A stretch of 64,000 nt of DNA from Prostheceraeus crozeri (lineage: Eukaryota; Platyhelminthes; Polycladida; Euryleptidae), in contig CAJQUW010008615.1 of the NCBI GenBank assembly GCA_907163375.1, forward strand, positions 1 through 64,000, in the 5' to 3' direction. This document shows, one piece after another, positions 38,680 through 52,329 of this stretch. The notes below the pieces were generated by a model that did no database searches, had not been told where the DNA came from, and was given only the letters and a program-made list of their open reading frames with translations. A program made the translations under genes and the position numbers. Numbering within the stretch: position 1 is the first letter of the stretch; every line of letters starts with the position of its first letter.

Positions 38680-41600
38680 TGCGAACCAACATGGAGGATC
38701 ATCAGCAGTACACCAGATGTCATCAACGTTTCGGCCATTTAAGTACTGGACGTCTCTATCTGGCTGGCCGGTACTGAGCCGGATAACCTAAGCAGCACCT
38801 CCTCCACTATGGCGTCCCATAATCCCAAAAATCCAGGCAGAGCCCGTTTCCGCTGCAGCACACACCTTCTTCATACACTTACTTGCTTCTTTTCCACCTA
38901 TCCCCAGTGCACTTATCCACCTTCTCAAGCTGTTAGACGCAAAACCGCGACACCCCACCTCCACCGTCCACAACTCAGCCATCCACCCATTCTCCTTGCA
39001 CGCGTTTATCAGTTCTTCATATTTACCCAACTTCCTCTGGCGAGCTTCCCCAATCCTTGATTCCCACGGCACTGTCAGCTCCATGCACACCATCGACTTT
39101 GCTTTCCTTGATACCAACGTCATATCAGGCCTGTGTTCGGTGATCACAATTTCAGGTGGAACCGTCTTCTTCCCTTGGGTGTCAACAAGCATCTCCCAGT
39201 CTGATGCTCCCACCAACAATCCACTGTCACGTGCCACCTTTCCCTTCGAAGCTGATACGTGACCTTCTCTCACAAATTTGATGCCCGTGATTTTATTTGG
39301 GCCATCCTCTCTTCTCCGTCGCACTGCCTCTTCCCCAATGGCCGCCAGTTCCTGCAGCACCTGGTTATGTCTCCAGGTATATGCTCTCAGCAGCTGAGGA
39401 CAGGAAGACAAGGTGTGCTCCAGGCTCCCTGTCCTCAGTCTGCAGCATGGACAACTATCATCACTGGACACACCCCACCTCTTCAGATTTGATGCAGACG
39501 GCAGAACGTCGAACGTCCCGCTTATTAGAAATCTAATTGCGCCCGACGCCATGCTGAGCAGCTCATTCCAACTGATCTTCTTGCTTTCGACATCCTCCCA
39601 TTTGATCCATGCCCCTTGAGATGGCTGTTGTGCGGCTTTTAAAACTCTCATCTCCTCTTCCTTTTCTCTAACCTCCTCAATAGCGAGATCTCTTCGTCCC
39701 CTTGCATTCACCTTGCTATACCATCTGCGGGTCTCCAGCATACCGACTCCACGTCTTCCAATTTGAACTGTCCCTAATACCTCTCTCCATTTTGCCTGAC
39801 CAATTGCTTCGTCAGTTGCATCTTCCGCTCGCCACTTTCTGCCAGTCCGGATAACAGGTCTTGACTGCGCGATGCACTGATCCGGGGAGTCGCGCATCAT
39901 CAAACACTGGCGTACCTTTGACACCTTGAATTCTTCGACCAAAGAAGACATCGGCAACTTCAGTTTCCCAGAGGTGCAATACAATGCCGTGTCTGACAGC
40001 ATTCTTGGGACTCCCAACCACTTCCGAGTGAAAACATTAATAGATTGCTGCATCTTTCCTACTCTTGTTATAGCTACCTCATACACCATCAGCTTCCACA
40101 TCAATCGAGGCAGAAGTCCAAATTGACAGCACCACAGTTTCGCCTTCCCAGGAATCATTGCTCTATCGATTGCCTTCAACCAGATCTTCAGCTGTTCATG
40201 AATCTCAACTCCTCTGTGCCGGTCACTCAATGTGCCTTCATACCATCTCCCAAGGCTATTCACTCCAATTTCTGAAACTTGAGGCACGTTTTCTCCATCA
40301 ACAACAAAACATTTGTCCACAATTCTGCCACCCCTCATGGACACACTGCGACTCTTCCTCGCTTTGAATTTCATTCGAGCCCAACAAATTAGATCTTCCA
40401 ATCTCGTCAGGCACCTTCTGGTTTGCTCTTCATTAGCCGACAAAATGGTCAAATCATCCATAAATGCTCTAATCATCGGCGCTCTCACATCTTCCGCCAA
40501 GCGCACTCCTTCCATATTATTTCCATGCCCATCACAAATAAGAGTGGCGAAACCAGACAACTCATCGGAATACCAACCTCCAGGTCCTGCCAATCAGTCG
40601 TGTAACTTTTAGTCGTAAAGCGCATTCTAAACTGTTGATAATAGGTTCTAAGTATCTCGCGTACCTCAATCGGGACCCAGAAGAAATCCATAGCAAACTG
40701 GAGCAGATTGTGTGGAATCGACCCGTACGCGTTTGTCAAATCAAGCCAAATTACATCCAAACTGCCTTTTAAGGTCTTCTGATGCTGGATAGATTCCCAA
40801 ATCATCTGCGCATGTTCAATACAGCCCGATGCTCCTGGCACTCCAGCTTTCTGCACTTCCGTGTCAATAAAGCCATTCTTCATTACAAACTTTGTGAGAC
40901 GGCGAGCCAAAACACTGAAGAAGATCTTCCCATCCACATTCAACAGAGAGATGGGGCGAAATTGTCCAATGTCGCTTGCTCCCTTTTCTTTGGGTATGTA
41001 AATCCCTTCTGCAATACACCAACTTTCTGGCACCACCCTTTTTCTCCACACCACTCTCAAAATTCTCCATAGAACCTTTCTTATTCTTGGACAATACTTG
41101 AAGATCTTGTAAGAAAGTCCGTTTTGTCCCGCAGCACTCCCTGCTCTAGCCTTCTGCACGACAGCCTCAATCTCCCATAATCTGATGTCTTGAAGATCAA
41201 AGACTTCCGTTGGCTCCTGTGGTCGCACTTCTGAAATACTTGACGGGGGCCCAAAGACGTCATCTCGTCTTTCATCTGAGTACGTTCTTATCAGATGTTC
41301 CTCCAGTTCGGTCTTTCCTGCTTTCAAAGTCCCTGACCCACCTTCCTCAAACAGACTTTTCGCAAATCTGAAGGGATTCTTGTAGAAGCGTTTCCTCTCT
41401 TGTCTTCTAGCTCTCCTCTTCTTGCAAGCGTATTCAGCTCTTCTCAAGTCTCTGTACCGTTTCTTCAGATCTTCAAATATTCCTTCAAGACTACGTCTCT
41501 CCTCTTCCGAAGCACGTCTCCACCTCTTCCTTAAATCCTTCTTTTGACTCCTCAGCTCAGCCATAAGACGCTCTCTCCTCGACTGTCCCCTCTCAATGGT

Positions 41601-42045
41601 CTTATCTTCTGACGGATTTCCACTCTTTCCTCCAAATTCCTCCACACACCATTCATAACAAACAACTTCAAATGTCTTCAAACTTTTCTCAACCTCGCAA
41701 TGCTGCAACTTCCCTTCTAAGAATCTGCCCAACTGATCATCTAGGGTCTTCCATTTATCACTTTTAGCAGGTGGCCACAAGATAGGTGCTTTCCTTGTTC
41801 TGTCCAACACGCTCCCTGCAGAAAGAGGGTATTCAACTCTGTGGTTAATTACCTGGCTGACACCACTCTCCGTCTGACCCGGAACACGTCCAGTGCGGTT
41901 CTGCTCATTGTCTCTGCCACATCTCGACCTAGCCTTGTGGACTGCGACACCTCTCCTCCCCTTAAACTGAACTCCACATACATCGCAATTACTTTCTGAA
42001 TAAATCAAAACTTGTAAACAAATTTTACAGTTATGCATATATTAT
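38680..42045 (-). mobile_element. HERO-like non-LTR retrotransposon
   Basis: A single long coding region on the minus strand (two overlapping frames), with N-terminal finger, RT and C-terminal restriction-like endonuclease. The 3' end on the minus strand has the sequence pattern seen at HERO ends (TTATCCGGCTC, then GCC..CCAGATAGAGACGT and GGCCGAAACG). No poly(A) tail. The 5' end is not defined; no target duplication was identified. Confidence 0.78.
38788..42038 (-). pseudogene. HERO-like polyprotein: zinc finger, RT, restriction-like endonuclease
   Basis: ATG 42038. The finger CDVCGVQFKGRRGVAVH-x6-C is at about residue 19. After a basic region come the RT motifs FRPISLLNVDGKIFFSVLA, IWLDLTNAYGSIPH and GIPMSCLVSPLLF. 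The first frame ends at 40485. The second frame (from 40593) continues with the catalytic box FMDD, where most LINEs have YADD/FADD. It ends with the CCHC-like CPCC-x8-H-x4-C and the PD-(D/E)xK-type nuclease (RPDMTLVSRKAKSMVCMELT). One frameshift in the overlap (40485-40593) is the only clear lesion over about 1080 codons. The enzyme would cleave a target site and prime reverse transcription there. Confidence 0.82.
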
Positions 42046-42260
42046 TTTATGAATCTTTTTTTTGTGCAACGCCTCATTTCACTTTGACTTTGTTATATCA
42101 CTGTACTAATGATTATCATTTTGTTGAAAATATATACGCTTCATTATTATTGTTATTATCTGACCTGACTAAAAAAAGCAGTGAGAAGCTTTTGAAATTA
42201 AATCGCGAAATCCATGTCTGAATGTTCTTGTTCAGTAGACATGGACTTTTATTCTTATTT
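42046..42260. other. AT-rich spacer
   Basis: No feature recognised between the HERO 5' end and the SINE. Confidence 0.4.
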
Positions 42261-42261
42261 T

Positions 42262-42470
42262 TAAACTAATCCATGCCCCACCCAAGACTCAGAGCCAAAC
42301 TGGTATGCTAGGGGTGGGCAGACTACAACTCTTACCAGGTTAGGGTTAGTAGCCTCTATATGAGAGCGGTGGTACCTCCCGAGGCGGACAGACTCGAACA
42401 CTGAACCTTCTGCAACTTCCGCTAAACCAACTGCATCTTCTGCAACCAACTGAGCTATCCTAACACCCTT
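42262..42470 (-). repeat. tRNA-derived SINE (or tRNA pseudogene)
   Basis: On the minus strand GGGTGTTAGGATAGCTCAGT begins a tRNA-like head: the A box TAGCTCAGTTGG (42457-42446) and B box GGTTCAGTGTTCGAGTC (42407-42391) of an RNA polymerase III promoter. The spacing between boxes is longer than in a normal tRNA because GTTG.AGAAG is duplicated, so it is not a functional tRNA. An unrelated body of about 120 bp follows to about 42265. Confidence 0.55.
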
Positions 42471-42479
42471 ATTTTGTCA

Positions 42480-45120
42480 GCCGAAGCGATAGTGACACGC
42501 TGCACAACAAATTGCACAACAATTGTAAGTCTATATTTTTTACGCATTGCACTCACTATACTATGTTTACATGTTCGGTCGAGAAAAGTTGATTTCCCAG
42601 CTTAGATCTTATCTATTAACAATGTGCTTGTAAAATGAAGCATTCATATTACAGGCGCAATAACTTGTCATTTGCATGCTAGAAGCACTTTTTTGTGAAT
42701 ACTCACCGAAATTTCACATAAAAGTCAAGCTGCGCATCTTTCAGTTAAATCATTCATCAAAATTTTATAAAATAGTCTTTTATTTGAATTTCACGAAATC
42801 ACATGAGATGAAACTTGTACGTTGACCTCAATACTGGATAAATTTAAATTGGAATCTCATTATCCTTCATTGAAATTTCATTTTTGTATTACCTTTATGC
42901 ATGCATGGATTTACACGTGGATTTTGGAATGTCAGTTGACAATTTATTTTCTGTTTGCAAAAAATGAAATTTAGCAGTGATGATGACATATACACGATTA
43001 CTGGCTCTTCGAGACATGAAGATGGGTTATATGTTTTGCGCACTGAAAATAAAAATACAATAATTGTGAGTCGATAAAGAGCCATTACTTGAACACAATT
43101 CACTAGTTTTGCCACATGATATGAACAACATTAAATGATTCAATCACGCATCAGAGTAGGCCATATAAAGACCGACTATGCACTTTTTTGTGCACAAATA
43201 CGTATACGTGCGAGCATTCATGATTTATATTATCAAAGTGTTATTATGTTTTTGAAAGTGCATCTAGCTGCAGATTTAGAGTGTATTAATTTTAAATGTG
43301 AAAGCTTGAAACGGTCCAGGCTATGGGTCTACTGCATGCGTGTGCTGCGGGGTTAGAACAGGCCGTCGACCCGACCCAGGCCACAAAATTTAGAGGCGGG
43401 TCAGCAGGCCGACTTCATTACGCTGATGGGATAATTTAATCGGGTGACACTAATTCTAGAATAAATGGCTCTTGAATAATAAAAATGAAAAGAATGCATT
43501 GCTTTGTCAATCGAAAGAAATACAACATTGTGGGAAAGTGCAAGGGCAGCATAATTTGAGAGTATCTGTGCATGTTGCGTGACATAAATGTTGCGAGCGG
43601 CTTCTGCTATGATATTCCCTCTGGCCCCAATCTAAACTGCTGATCGGATAAAAGTGTATCAGAAAGGCGCTATTACTTAATTTCCCCCTCGGAGAATGGG
43701 AGGCTAATAGAAACTTCTAGAAGCCACAGTTTAAATCTACAAATCAGTTTAAAATTAAGGAAAAGTCGCATTTCTATGTATTTAATGCTGTGGAATTCCG
43801 CTTCCATGTTCTTCGTCCGTCTGACGAGGTTTTCGGATTATCGGAGTACGGATTAACGAGGTTTTATTGTACATTGAACCTTATGCGGTTAATCTGAATT
43901 CCTTAATCTTCTACATCATTGCCCTGTAAACTATACCAGTACCTACGATTGGAAATTTTATTTGACCGTGTATTTTCCTACCATCACCTTCATCACGCTG
44001 AACTTCACACGTTCTTTAGAAGCCAAATGATCTATCATGCAATCTTCAACTCTAAACAAGCAATGTATCTATTAGATCTTATTTTCTGATAATATCATCA
44101 CAAGCTGGTAGAGAAATTCTCATCTTTAACCGGCAACTAATTTCTAAGTGACCTCATCAAATGTTTTATCTGAACTATTTCAAATACTCTTTATGGCGTC
44201 ATGTTAAGACTTTGAACAGAATGCGCCATACTTGTAGCATGATTGACTCGCAATGTTTTTCAAGAGATTGTTTGATCTTTCCGTCAGGATAATTTGAGAA
44301 GAATTATTATGTGAAATGTGAAATTTTGGTAGACAATGAAGCAGAAGTGAAAATCCAGCTCTTTGTAAAACTTTGACTGTAGTGTAAATGAACTTCGTAT
44401 CAAAGATAATGAAGAATGACGTGAAACAATGCTATCATGCCTTTGCATTACAAACTAAAGGATTACATTGAAGGAAAATTGCATAGTTCGGATACCCGTG
44501 CCGCATTGTAAATTGCATTTGAAAGAATGCCGATGAACATTAAAAGATGTCCGCAAAATTGTATGAGAAATCGAGCATTTTCCGCTGATTCTAATTATCA
44601 CGATGAATAAAGTTTTCAAACAAGATTTCAGGAAAGTTTTTTGACAATCAGATTTGTTCATGAGATTTCAAAACTCTGAACGTCAGATTGGTGTTGATTT
44701 GTCCTATAATTAACATTAAAAATATGAGAAAGTGAGAAAAAATAATCAAAACTTCCCTTTTCAATTTACTGGCCGATATACTAAAGTAAAAGTTACAACC
44801 ACAGAATTAGATTCATCTGCGCGCGCTTCGGTTTCCTAGAAAGGAAAGGTTGTATGTAACCTTAATATCGAAATGGTACATCACAGAATTAGACAACTTG
44901 CTCCTTCTCGAATGGATAATTCTTGTATTGCTTGCTATTGAAAATGACAAACAATAAACTGTCAACAGAGGACACCAGAGCCAGTGAGAGATGCGTGCGT
45001 GATGTGATATCACTTCACACACACCAAAACACACATCGTCTAGCTAACATTCGATTCAGTGTATGCACTATGCAGTAAGGAATGATGAGAAGACGATGGT
45101 GAAATCATCAAGTGAACTAA
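42480..45120. other. No recognisable gene
   Basis: AT-rich DNA with only short unsupported frames. It contains the pogo-like terminus listed separately. No splice-linked exons identified. Confidence 0.4.
43829..43872 (-). repeat. Solitary pogo/Tigger-like terminus
   Basis: The minus strand reads TACAATAAAACCTCGTTAAT followed by CCG and CGATAATCCG. This resembles terminal repeats of pogo/Tigger elements (CAGTAAAACCTCGTTAA). No partner terminus or transposase was seen nearby, so it is a remnant. Confidence 0.4.
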
Positions 45121-45124
45121 TTTT

Positions 45125-45345
45125 CGCACGCCTGTTATTTTTTTAATAATGATCAGAAGGGCCAACATTATGGACAAAGCTTGTGCGCAATGATCTGAAT
45201 TCTTCGGATCTGAAGGAATTTTGGCAATCGAAGCATTTTGCTGGAACTCACATTAATACGCAAGCGACGCACAACTTTTTTTCCTATCTCTGTAAGGTAT
45301 TACGAATTCCTTTTTGTCCACTTAGTAGGTTCCTCTATGTGCCGG
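45125..45345 (+). repeat. Dispersed repeat R, copy at 45 kb
   Basis: About 220 bp matching 50890-51125 in the same orientation (shared TTTTTTTAATA.TGATCAGA, GCGCAATGATCTGAATTCTT, CGCAAGCGACGCACAACT). Divergence is roughly 15-20 percent by eye. No coding frame survives, although the opposite strand has a short conserved peptide-like stretch (see findings). Confidence 0.7.
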
Positions 45346-47990
45346 CGACTTCGTATTGATCACACTTCTTGCGAACTGAAGCAGATAAACAAATTATTCA
45401 ATTATATGGTTGCAACGTTTGAGAGACAGACCTTCGGCGTCCAGCGCCTTCAACTGTCGATGTTCGGATGGCCTGAAAAATATGAACTGAATAAAAGTTA
45501 GAAATCAAAACTTGGATTTGTTTTTAAACTGGAAATTATTTCAAGGGATCTTTTACCAATGAGATTCCAAAGCATTCACATTATTGAATTCAACTTTGAT
45601 CTTAACGAAAACAATTCTGGTGAATTATAATTGTATGATTTTCTTCTCGCTGTGCTCCTCCGGCTGTTTAAAAATGAAGTAAAGTTGATCACAAGTTTTG
45701 CTTCAAACGAAGCAGAGTATAAAAAGTCGTCTTTATCAGCCGCAAATGAAGAAAGATCATTGAAATGCTGTTCTTACCACCAAATTCGTAGATAAAGAAA
45801 TGCTAATGTCATAAAGGGTCCATCATTCACACGGAAGCAAAGACTAGAATGCTGCCTTTTTACGGAAGTGCTCTAGACTCTGGCAAAATGACCTATTCAA
45901 ATTGTGATCAGTAATCTTTGCATATCTGTCCGCTTCACAGTTATGTTTCATCCATCAATCAATAGATTGTTCTTTGTAGTTTTACGTTCTTGTTTGAAGA
46001 TAAGTGGTGTTTCAAACGACTGCAAGTTTTATCTGTGAAATATGCCTACATGCCTACATGCCTGATACCTGCATCATGCATTAAATAGGATTTTATATGC
46101 AGGTGAATCTTGATTTCGAATATCTATGCACAGTATGAGGCAAAATGTGCGTGTTGTAACATTGGGGGGCGGTGAAGAGTGAATGCAGAGCGCTTAGCGT
46201 GGCTTGCGGGAGCTGAGAGAACTCCCATTGTTAAGCCTTGATGTATGAGGCTAAGTTTGTGTAAAGGCGGATCACACATCGATTACATGTTTATGGGATT
46301 CGAGGATGAACAGGATCTGTTTACTTGTGGGGATCGAAAAGGCAAAGATTGATGTACAGGATTTGTTTACATGTGCGGATCGCAAAAAGCAAAATGTATT
46401 TATTGATAGTATGAATTTAATGACAGGATGAGTTTACATGTGGGAAACGTGACATTTGAATGATGTCTGACATATCTTTGTGGCATATCTTTCAAGACAT
46501 ATCAATACCTATTCAGCATTTTGTCAGCCACTATGTGTGGGACCCCGCTCGTCTGGGTTTGCGTGTTCTTGTTAGGGGTCGAAACACAACTAGACGAGTA
46601 CCTGCTGATGACTGACGGACTGCAGTATTATGTTTTATATCCCTTAATCGGTAGCTGAAGTAGTGATCGATGCATTGTACTTCAAATGAAGAACAAATGA
46701 AGAAATGTGGGATTATATGAAGTATTATAGACGGATTAAGAAACTGGCGATAACAAATTCAAGTGAAGAAATAGTAGTTTCCATGTGTAGTCTTAGGTAT
46801 AGTGTGTATAATTTCATTGCTTTCGGTGTAGTAGAGTGTCATTGTAGTTCTATTGTTTGCTCTAGTAATCCACTTTCCACTTATCCACTATTGCCATTAT
46901 CCACCATGTGTAGTGTCAGAATCGGTGTAGTAGCATTATTGTATTTCTATGTTTTACCTCCACTTTTCCAATTTTTATCCATCGATCTCCTGTTGTTTTA
47001 TAATACCCATTTTTAATTTCCTTAACCTATGATGACCATTGTCTTATTGTATTTCCACTACCAACATCTGTAGTCGGTAAGGTATGGTATAGACGTCTGT
47101 TTTGAAAATGTATGCGGCAATGTTTGGAATCTATGTTATTAGTATATTAACAGTAAGAATGAGTAGTGTTACAAATCTTAAGATTTCCACTTTTACCAGA
47201 TATTGGGCCAAAGCTGATCAATTTTAATTCGTTGCCACGAGAAAGCTCCATTGAGTTCTTTTAAGAACTGATTAATCCAATACAGTAGCCATTACAGTAG
47301 CATTGCATCTGTACACTTTCGGATTGGAGAACGCCATCAGTCCTCAGTAGGACTACTTCAATTGATAATTTGAATTAGTAAGCATTATGTTCTATTATAA
47401 ATGGCTGCTGGGATGATTTTCATCATCGTATGAGAATTCAAATATTTATATTCAATAATTTCAATATATTTATGATTTATACATGTAAAAGTTCATTCTC
47501 CATCAATGATGAGCTCGACCTTTTTACCCCTAATTTACTAGTGAAAGAATAGGTTGTCAACAAAATATTGTCTAAAGTCCGATAGTGCATGGAGCTTCAG
47601 ACGCCCTGATGAGGGCCAATAGATAATTGTTTGACTTTGTCAATTACTGTGTTTCAATAAAATGAAAGCTGTGACTTTACTGTTGCAGCAAACATCGTGG
47701 AACTACCTGCTGATACAACCATGTTGTCGGTCGACAACCTTAAATCTATGTCTGGGTCCTCGACTACACCCTACAATACAACAATGAAAGTAACTCATAC
47801 TGACTGATAAATAACATTGAATATCAGGCACTATTTATGCAATTGTGTGTTTCGCCCTTCATTCGAATCAATTTTGCATGACATGGTTGCTGCATGGTTT
47901 AATGTTGACTGACTGAATTTTCTGAAGGATGAAGTAGGCCTAAAGTCCATGACAATGACAAAATCATTTTCATGCAACTATGACTTGCAG
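45346..47990. other. No recognisable gene
   Basis: A 103-codon frame at 46705-47016 is hydrophobic and Cys-rich but lacks any supporting signal. At 46310-46450 a ~40-bp word with ACAGGAT.TGTTTACATGTG is repeated three times imperfectly. Confidence 0.35.
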
Positions 47991-47999
47991 TCATCTTTA

Positions 48000-48235
48000 A
48001 GGAAGCTACCGGATACTGATCGCCCGGAAAGTAGTCTCGACTCCACCTGATTTTTGTTGGAAACCTTTGAGGAAGTATTCGGGTCCCCATCGCTCTGAAA
48101 GCGTCGACCACCGCTTTATTTTTGTATTGATTTATGAAACCGTCAAGTGCTTATCGCTCTTTCAGGAGGCCATCTAGAGTAATTAGTCGCTCTGAGGGTA
48201 GCCCGGACCCCATGCCGACTTTTTTGAAGATAATT
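48000..48235 (+). repeat. Imperfect tandem repeat, ~60-75 bp unit
   Basis: Four successive copies of a GATCGCTCTGAAAG-like core (about 48019, 48090, 48155, 48190) each followed by a TCGAC..C.CC-type or T-rich stretch. Strongly diverged and non-coding. Confidence 0.45.
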
Positions 48236-50465
48236 TTTAGGAAAAGAAAAAATTATTTGGTCAACCTGAAGATCATGGTCTGCCACTAAATTACTTGCAA
48301 ATTGACACAATTTTTCTTAAAATTGCCTTTCATACACCGCAATTCCTTTTTAGCATGATCCACAAAATTGTCAACCATAAAAGGATATTAAAATATAGGA
48401 ACACCTTTTATAATTATGTCATCCTTGCTCTTTGCTTTCTTATCTGTGTTGTTTTGGATGGTTTTGATCAGGTTGGATTGGACAACCGTTTTTAATAAAG
48501 CGTTTATACAAAAGCAACTGGTTCTGATGACAAAAAATATCACCATCAAAGCATATATTTTTAGCTCCATGAACCTCACCTATTTGCAAATTTCTCCTCT
48601 GTATTCGTAGTATAGATGACAACAATGCACCAACGTGTCCACTGTGACACGGAATTGATTATTCATTATATTCTGCAATCTATCGACATCTACTAACACA
48701 TTCCTAGATCAAGACTGCATTTTATCATGGTTTATATTTACATCAAACATCACAAATGCAAGAAAATGTTTTGAAGCTGTAAATATTTGAAGTTTGCCTA
48801 GCAATGATTTGATGAATGAGTCTCTTAAATATGTCGCGATCTTGATATCTGATACTTTCTATAAATCTGCAATCTATATATATTTCTACAAATTCGGCAT
48901 GTTCATCATGCGCGTAAATGGCATGGGTACACTTGTCTGGATACAATTGAAGTAAGAAGTCGATTGAAGTAAAGCAAAGAATTGTCGATCTCAATGACAA
49001 TCTGATGCTCAAATTCATCACTAAATAAAGCGTGTTGTGCCCATAAGAAATTCTGTGAATAACACTTTTGTAGGCAGAGAAGCATGCTTGTATAGCTGCA
49101 ACAATATAGCTCGTTGCCATGACGCTTTAATTATCGTCAACAGAAATTTAGTCAAGCGAGGCATTTCCAGAAATATCATATTTCTAGCTGCTGTGATAGA
49201 TATCCACCCTAAAAGTGTAATTAATATCAACAAAATGACATATCTCATCTTAAGTTATTAAATGAATGTTAGATCATTGCATTGTTAAGTGCGCCAAACT
49301 CGGAGGTGCATGGATCTACATAAGCAAATGGAATTTTGCGATGTTTCATGCTCTGTGACGTTCAAGACGACTGGAACCAGCTTGAGAATTGTCGTTTTAC
49401 CGATGTTGGGTGACAATCAACAAATTGTAGATAATAAGAAGCTGGTGCGCAAAGTTAAGAATGACACACACTATAACGCACACCTGTGTTATTTCGGTCT
49501 AATCAACAGCAGGCAGTGTGATGTGACTATTAGAATTTGAGCATAGATATCTAATCACAATTGTATGACAGAGCCAATAGTGTATATATGTTTGAACTGC
49601 ATTGGTCTTCGTCTGGGCACGTTCGTCTCAATCTAGTCGCTATTAGCAGGGACATCCATGATTAATACAAGATATCTAAGGGACGTTCAACTCCCATACC
49701 ATGTAGGCCTACTGGACTGGAAGCCAGCGACTTCTGTAAACTTGATTAATGACGATAGTGTTTATCTGGATAAAACCATGGACCAAATGGCAGACAATCC
49801 ACTTCCTTATTGTGAAGTACATATACTAATTAATGCGCCCGGCCCAGTCTTGCAGATAAATTGTCGAAAGAATATGTGCAGTGTACATGTACAGATGCAA
49901 GCACATCATCGATGGTTAATTTCAAATATATTGTGACTTTCTATTTTCATTGATTTTCCCATTGTCTTATCTAAAACATACTCCTGTATAATAATTTGGA
50001 CCACTGGTGGACTTTATTCGAGAATTCATGAGCAATGAAGCGATGACTAGTAACCTTCTTCATTGTATTGGCATTTAATTAAAGTAAAGTCATCAAAAAC
50101 TTGCAACACCTGGTTCATTTTAGAGATTATCCTTCATAGAAATAGAATCCGATAAGCACTCACTTCAGCAGACTCAAACAGAGTTGAAAAGCGCTGAACT
50201 CATTCGCTTTTTTCTGTTTGCATTTTATTTGATTAATTTCATATAAATGCAACTTAAACCATAGAACTGTGGAATCGATAAAGTTTCATCAAAATACCTT
50301 TTTTGGGATAAAACTTTGAGGTGTTCTCAATCCAAAAGGCGAAAAAGTAGGCCTGAAAATCCCTTTGCCATGTAACTACAAAACTACAGGGAGAACTTTC
50401 CGCTCACCCTGTGCAGTATCATAGTTGATGTTAACAATAGGCAAATGAAGAGTCCCATTCACAGA
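48236..50465. other. No recognisable gene
   Basis: AT-rich. Frames on both strands around 48.4-49.3 kb mirror each other and contain no motif. Nothing supported. Confidence 0.35.
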
Positions 50466-50466
50466 A

Positions 50467-50673
50467 TAAGACCTCAGCCACACTGCAAGCTTTTCCAAGC
50501 GTTTCCGAGCAAAGCGTTTTGCAGCAAATATAAAGTTATCATTGCAGCAGTTGCAGACTGCCACACTGCGAGCAAAGTAAACCAGGGCGATTGATAGCTT
50601 GCGGAGATACGTTTGCTCGCGTTTGCTCGGGACGCTCGTGTTTGCTTTGCTTCCAGTGTGGCTGAGGCCTAAG
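50467..50673. repeat. Short MITE with ~25-bp inverted termini
   Basis: The left end ACCTCAGCCACACTGCAAGC is matched by the complement of GCTTCCAGTGTGGCTGAGG at 50649-50668. The ~205-bp body contains internal GTTTGCTCG/CGAGCAAA words. No coding capacity. Related CTCAGCCACACTG termini are common among hAT-type MITEs, which is a suggestion only. Confidence 0.6.
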
Positions 50674-50889
50674 ACAGGTCATCTCTTCTTCTGTTTGACT
50701 AGAAAGGAAGCATTGGAAAATGTAGCATTAATGAAATGGCACAATCTGCTGACATAATACCATGGCAATCGAACAATTAGCAGCCAGTTTAACATTAAAC
50801 ACGCCAAATTGTGCCTAGTTTCAGTGACTTGTCAACCGGATCACACAGCAAAGAGACACAAACGATATCAAGTTCTACAGAGAAGCTTG

Positions 50890-51155
50890 TGAACGGCTTT
50901 TCGTGCGCCTGCTAACTTTTTTAATAGTGATCAGAGGGCCCAGCATTATCGAGAAAACGTTTGCGCAATGATCTGAATTCTTTGAATCTGAAGGAATCGT
51001 GGCGATCCGGGCATTTTGAAGGAATTCACAGCAATCCGCAAGCGACGCACGACTATTTTTCCTATCTCTGTAAGACATTAAAAATTTCTTTTTGCCCACT
51101 TATTAAGTTCCTGCATGTGCTATCGGTTTCAATCAGTTTGTATTTCTAGCAAGGT
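50890..51155 (+). repeat. Dispersed repeat R, longest copy
   Basis: Matches 45125-45345 (same strand), 13536-13642 (opposite strand) and, weakly, 59855-60010. Extends about 100 bp further right than the 45-kb copy through CATGTGCTATCGGTTTC. No termini defined. Confidence 0.7.
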
Positions 51156-52220
51156 GATGCGCTTAAACAGTCTAGCTCTGTGGTCTCATTTATAACGGCT
51201 ATGGTAGATAACATAGATTGTTGATGTTAATTTCAGCCACTCGGTTATGCATCGGGTGAATAATATTTCAGAAGAATCAAGTAACTGAAACATGCAGCAG
51301 TTGTAGATTCTTGCTGCAAGGCTATCTATTGCAAGTTATTTTATCAGATGCTCTTTTTTATTCAGACAAATGACAATAACCATGAATATTCACAAACTGC
51401 AAAGTACACCAATAAGCTGTCGGCACCTTCTTATTGTCAGCCATGCAATGGAAGCCGTCATCGTTTAGGTTTCAATATCCATGTCCGTTCTAGTGCCTTA
51501 TTAAAACAAAGTGTCGGATTTCTATGGTAGATACTCTTGAAATTAAGGAAGCCCGTCTCCGGATGCGGATGCACTTCAGAGAACTATGGGGATAGGGTGA
51601 AATTGCGCTACTGTAGTAAAGTTACGGAGAGCTAGATGAGGAGTAGTCTATAAAGGAGGTATTGGCAATTTGTTCTCGTCCTGTCATATTTCGACACCCT
51701 TGATTTCACGTCAGGCCGGCGCCCCTGAATACAGCTAATCTTCACTGCAGCTATTATTATCATTTTTTACAGCTATTCTGTTCAATTGTTGCAAAGGGAG
51801 AAAGTTGATTTTGATGAATGCTTTTAAATGGCGTCAATATCGAAAGTATTTTGATTCTCTGTGCAAATTCCATCAAAATACAAGTACGGGAAACAGCAAC
51901 TAAAAGCAAGCTATTTTACCATCGATGTGTCATGTTTGCAACTCAAATGTATTTGGCTGCAAGTATTTGCATATAATATTGATTCTTCAGATGCAAGCAT
52001 TTTGATACTGCAGTACACAATAGTTCCAATTAATTTCGGATTTAGATTGGAATTCGGGAAATCATGGTGATAACTCTTAAAAGTTGACATCAAGAGTGTC
52101 TTTCATTCAATTTCAATATGTCAATATTGAAACAGCCGACTGTTTGTGCTTGCTAAATTTCCTCAAAATTCTACATAAATGAATGAAATGGAGAACTTTA
52201 ATACTTCTAGTAAATAAACT
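51156..52220. other. No recognisable gene
   Basis: No supported frame or repeat. Confidence 0.35.
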
Positions 52221-52329
52221 TGTATGAGGCGTGTTCAAATGAAACCCGTTCGCTATACTGTATTTGTAGAATAGTAAGCAGAAAAAGTAAAAGCACAATC
52301 AATTGGTAACAACTGTGTATTATTAACAT

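Noticed and set aside
42391-42470. A functional tRNA gene
   Set aside because: A and B boxes are present but the spacing is too long and no cloverleaf closes; better read as a SINE head.
46705-47016. A 103-codon frame as a membrane protein gene
   Set aside because: Hydrophobicity follows from T-rich DNA; no start context, splice site or motif.
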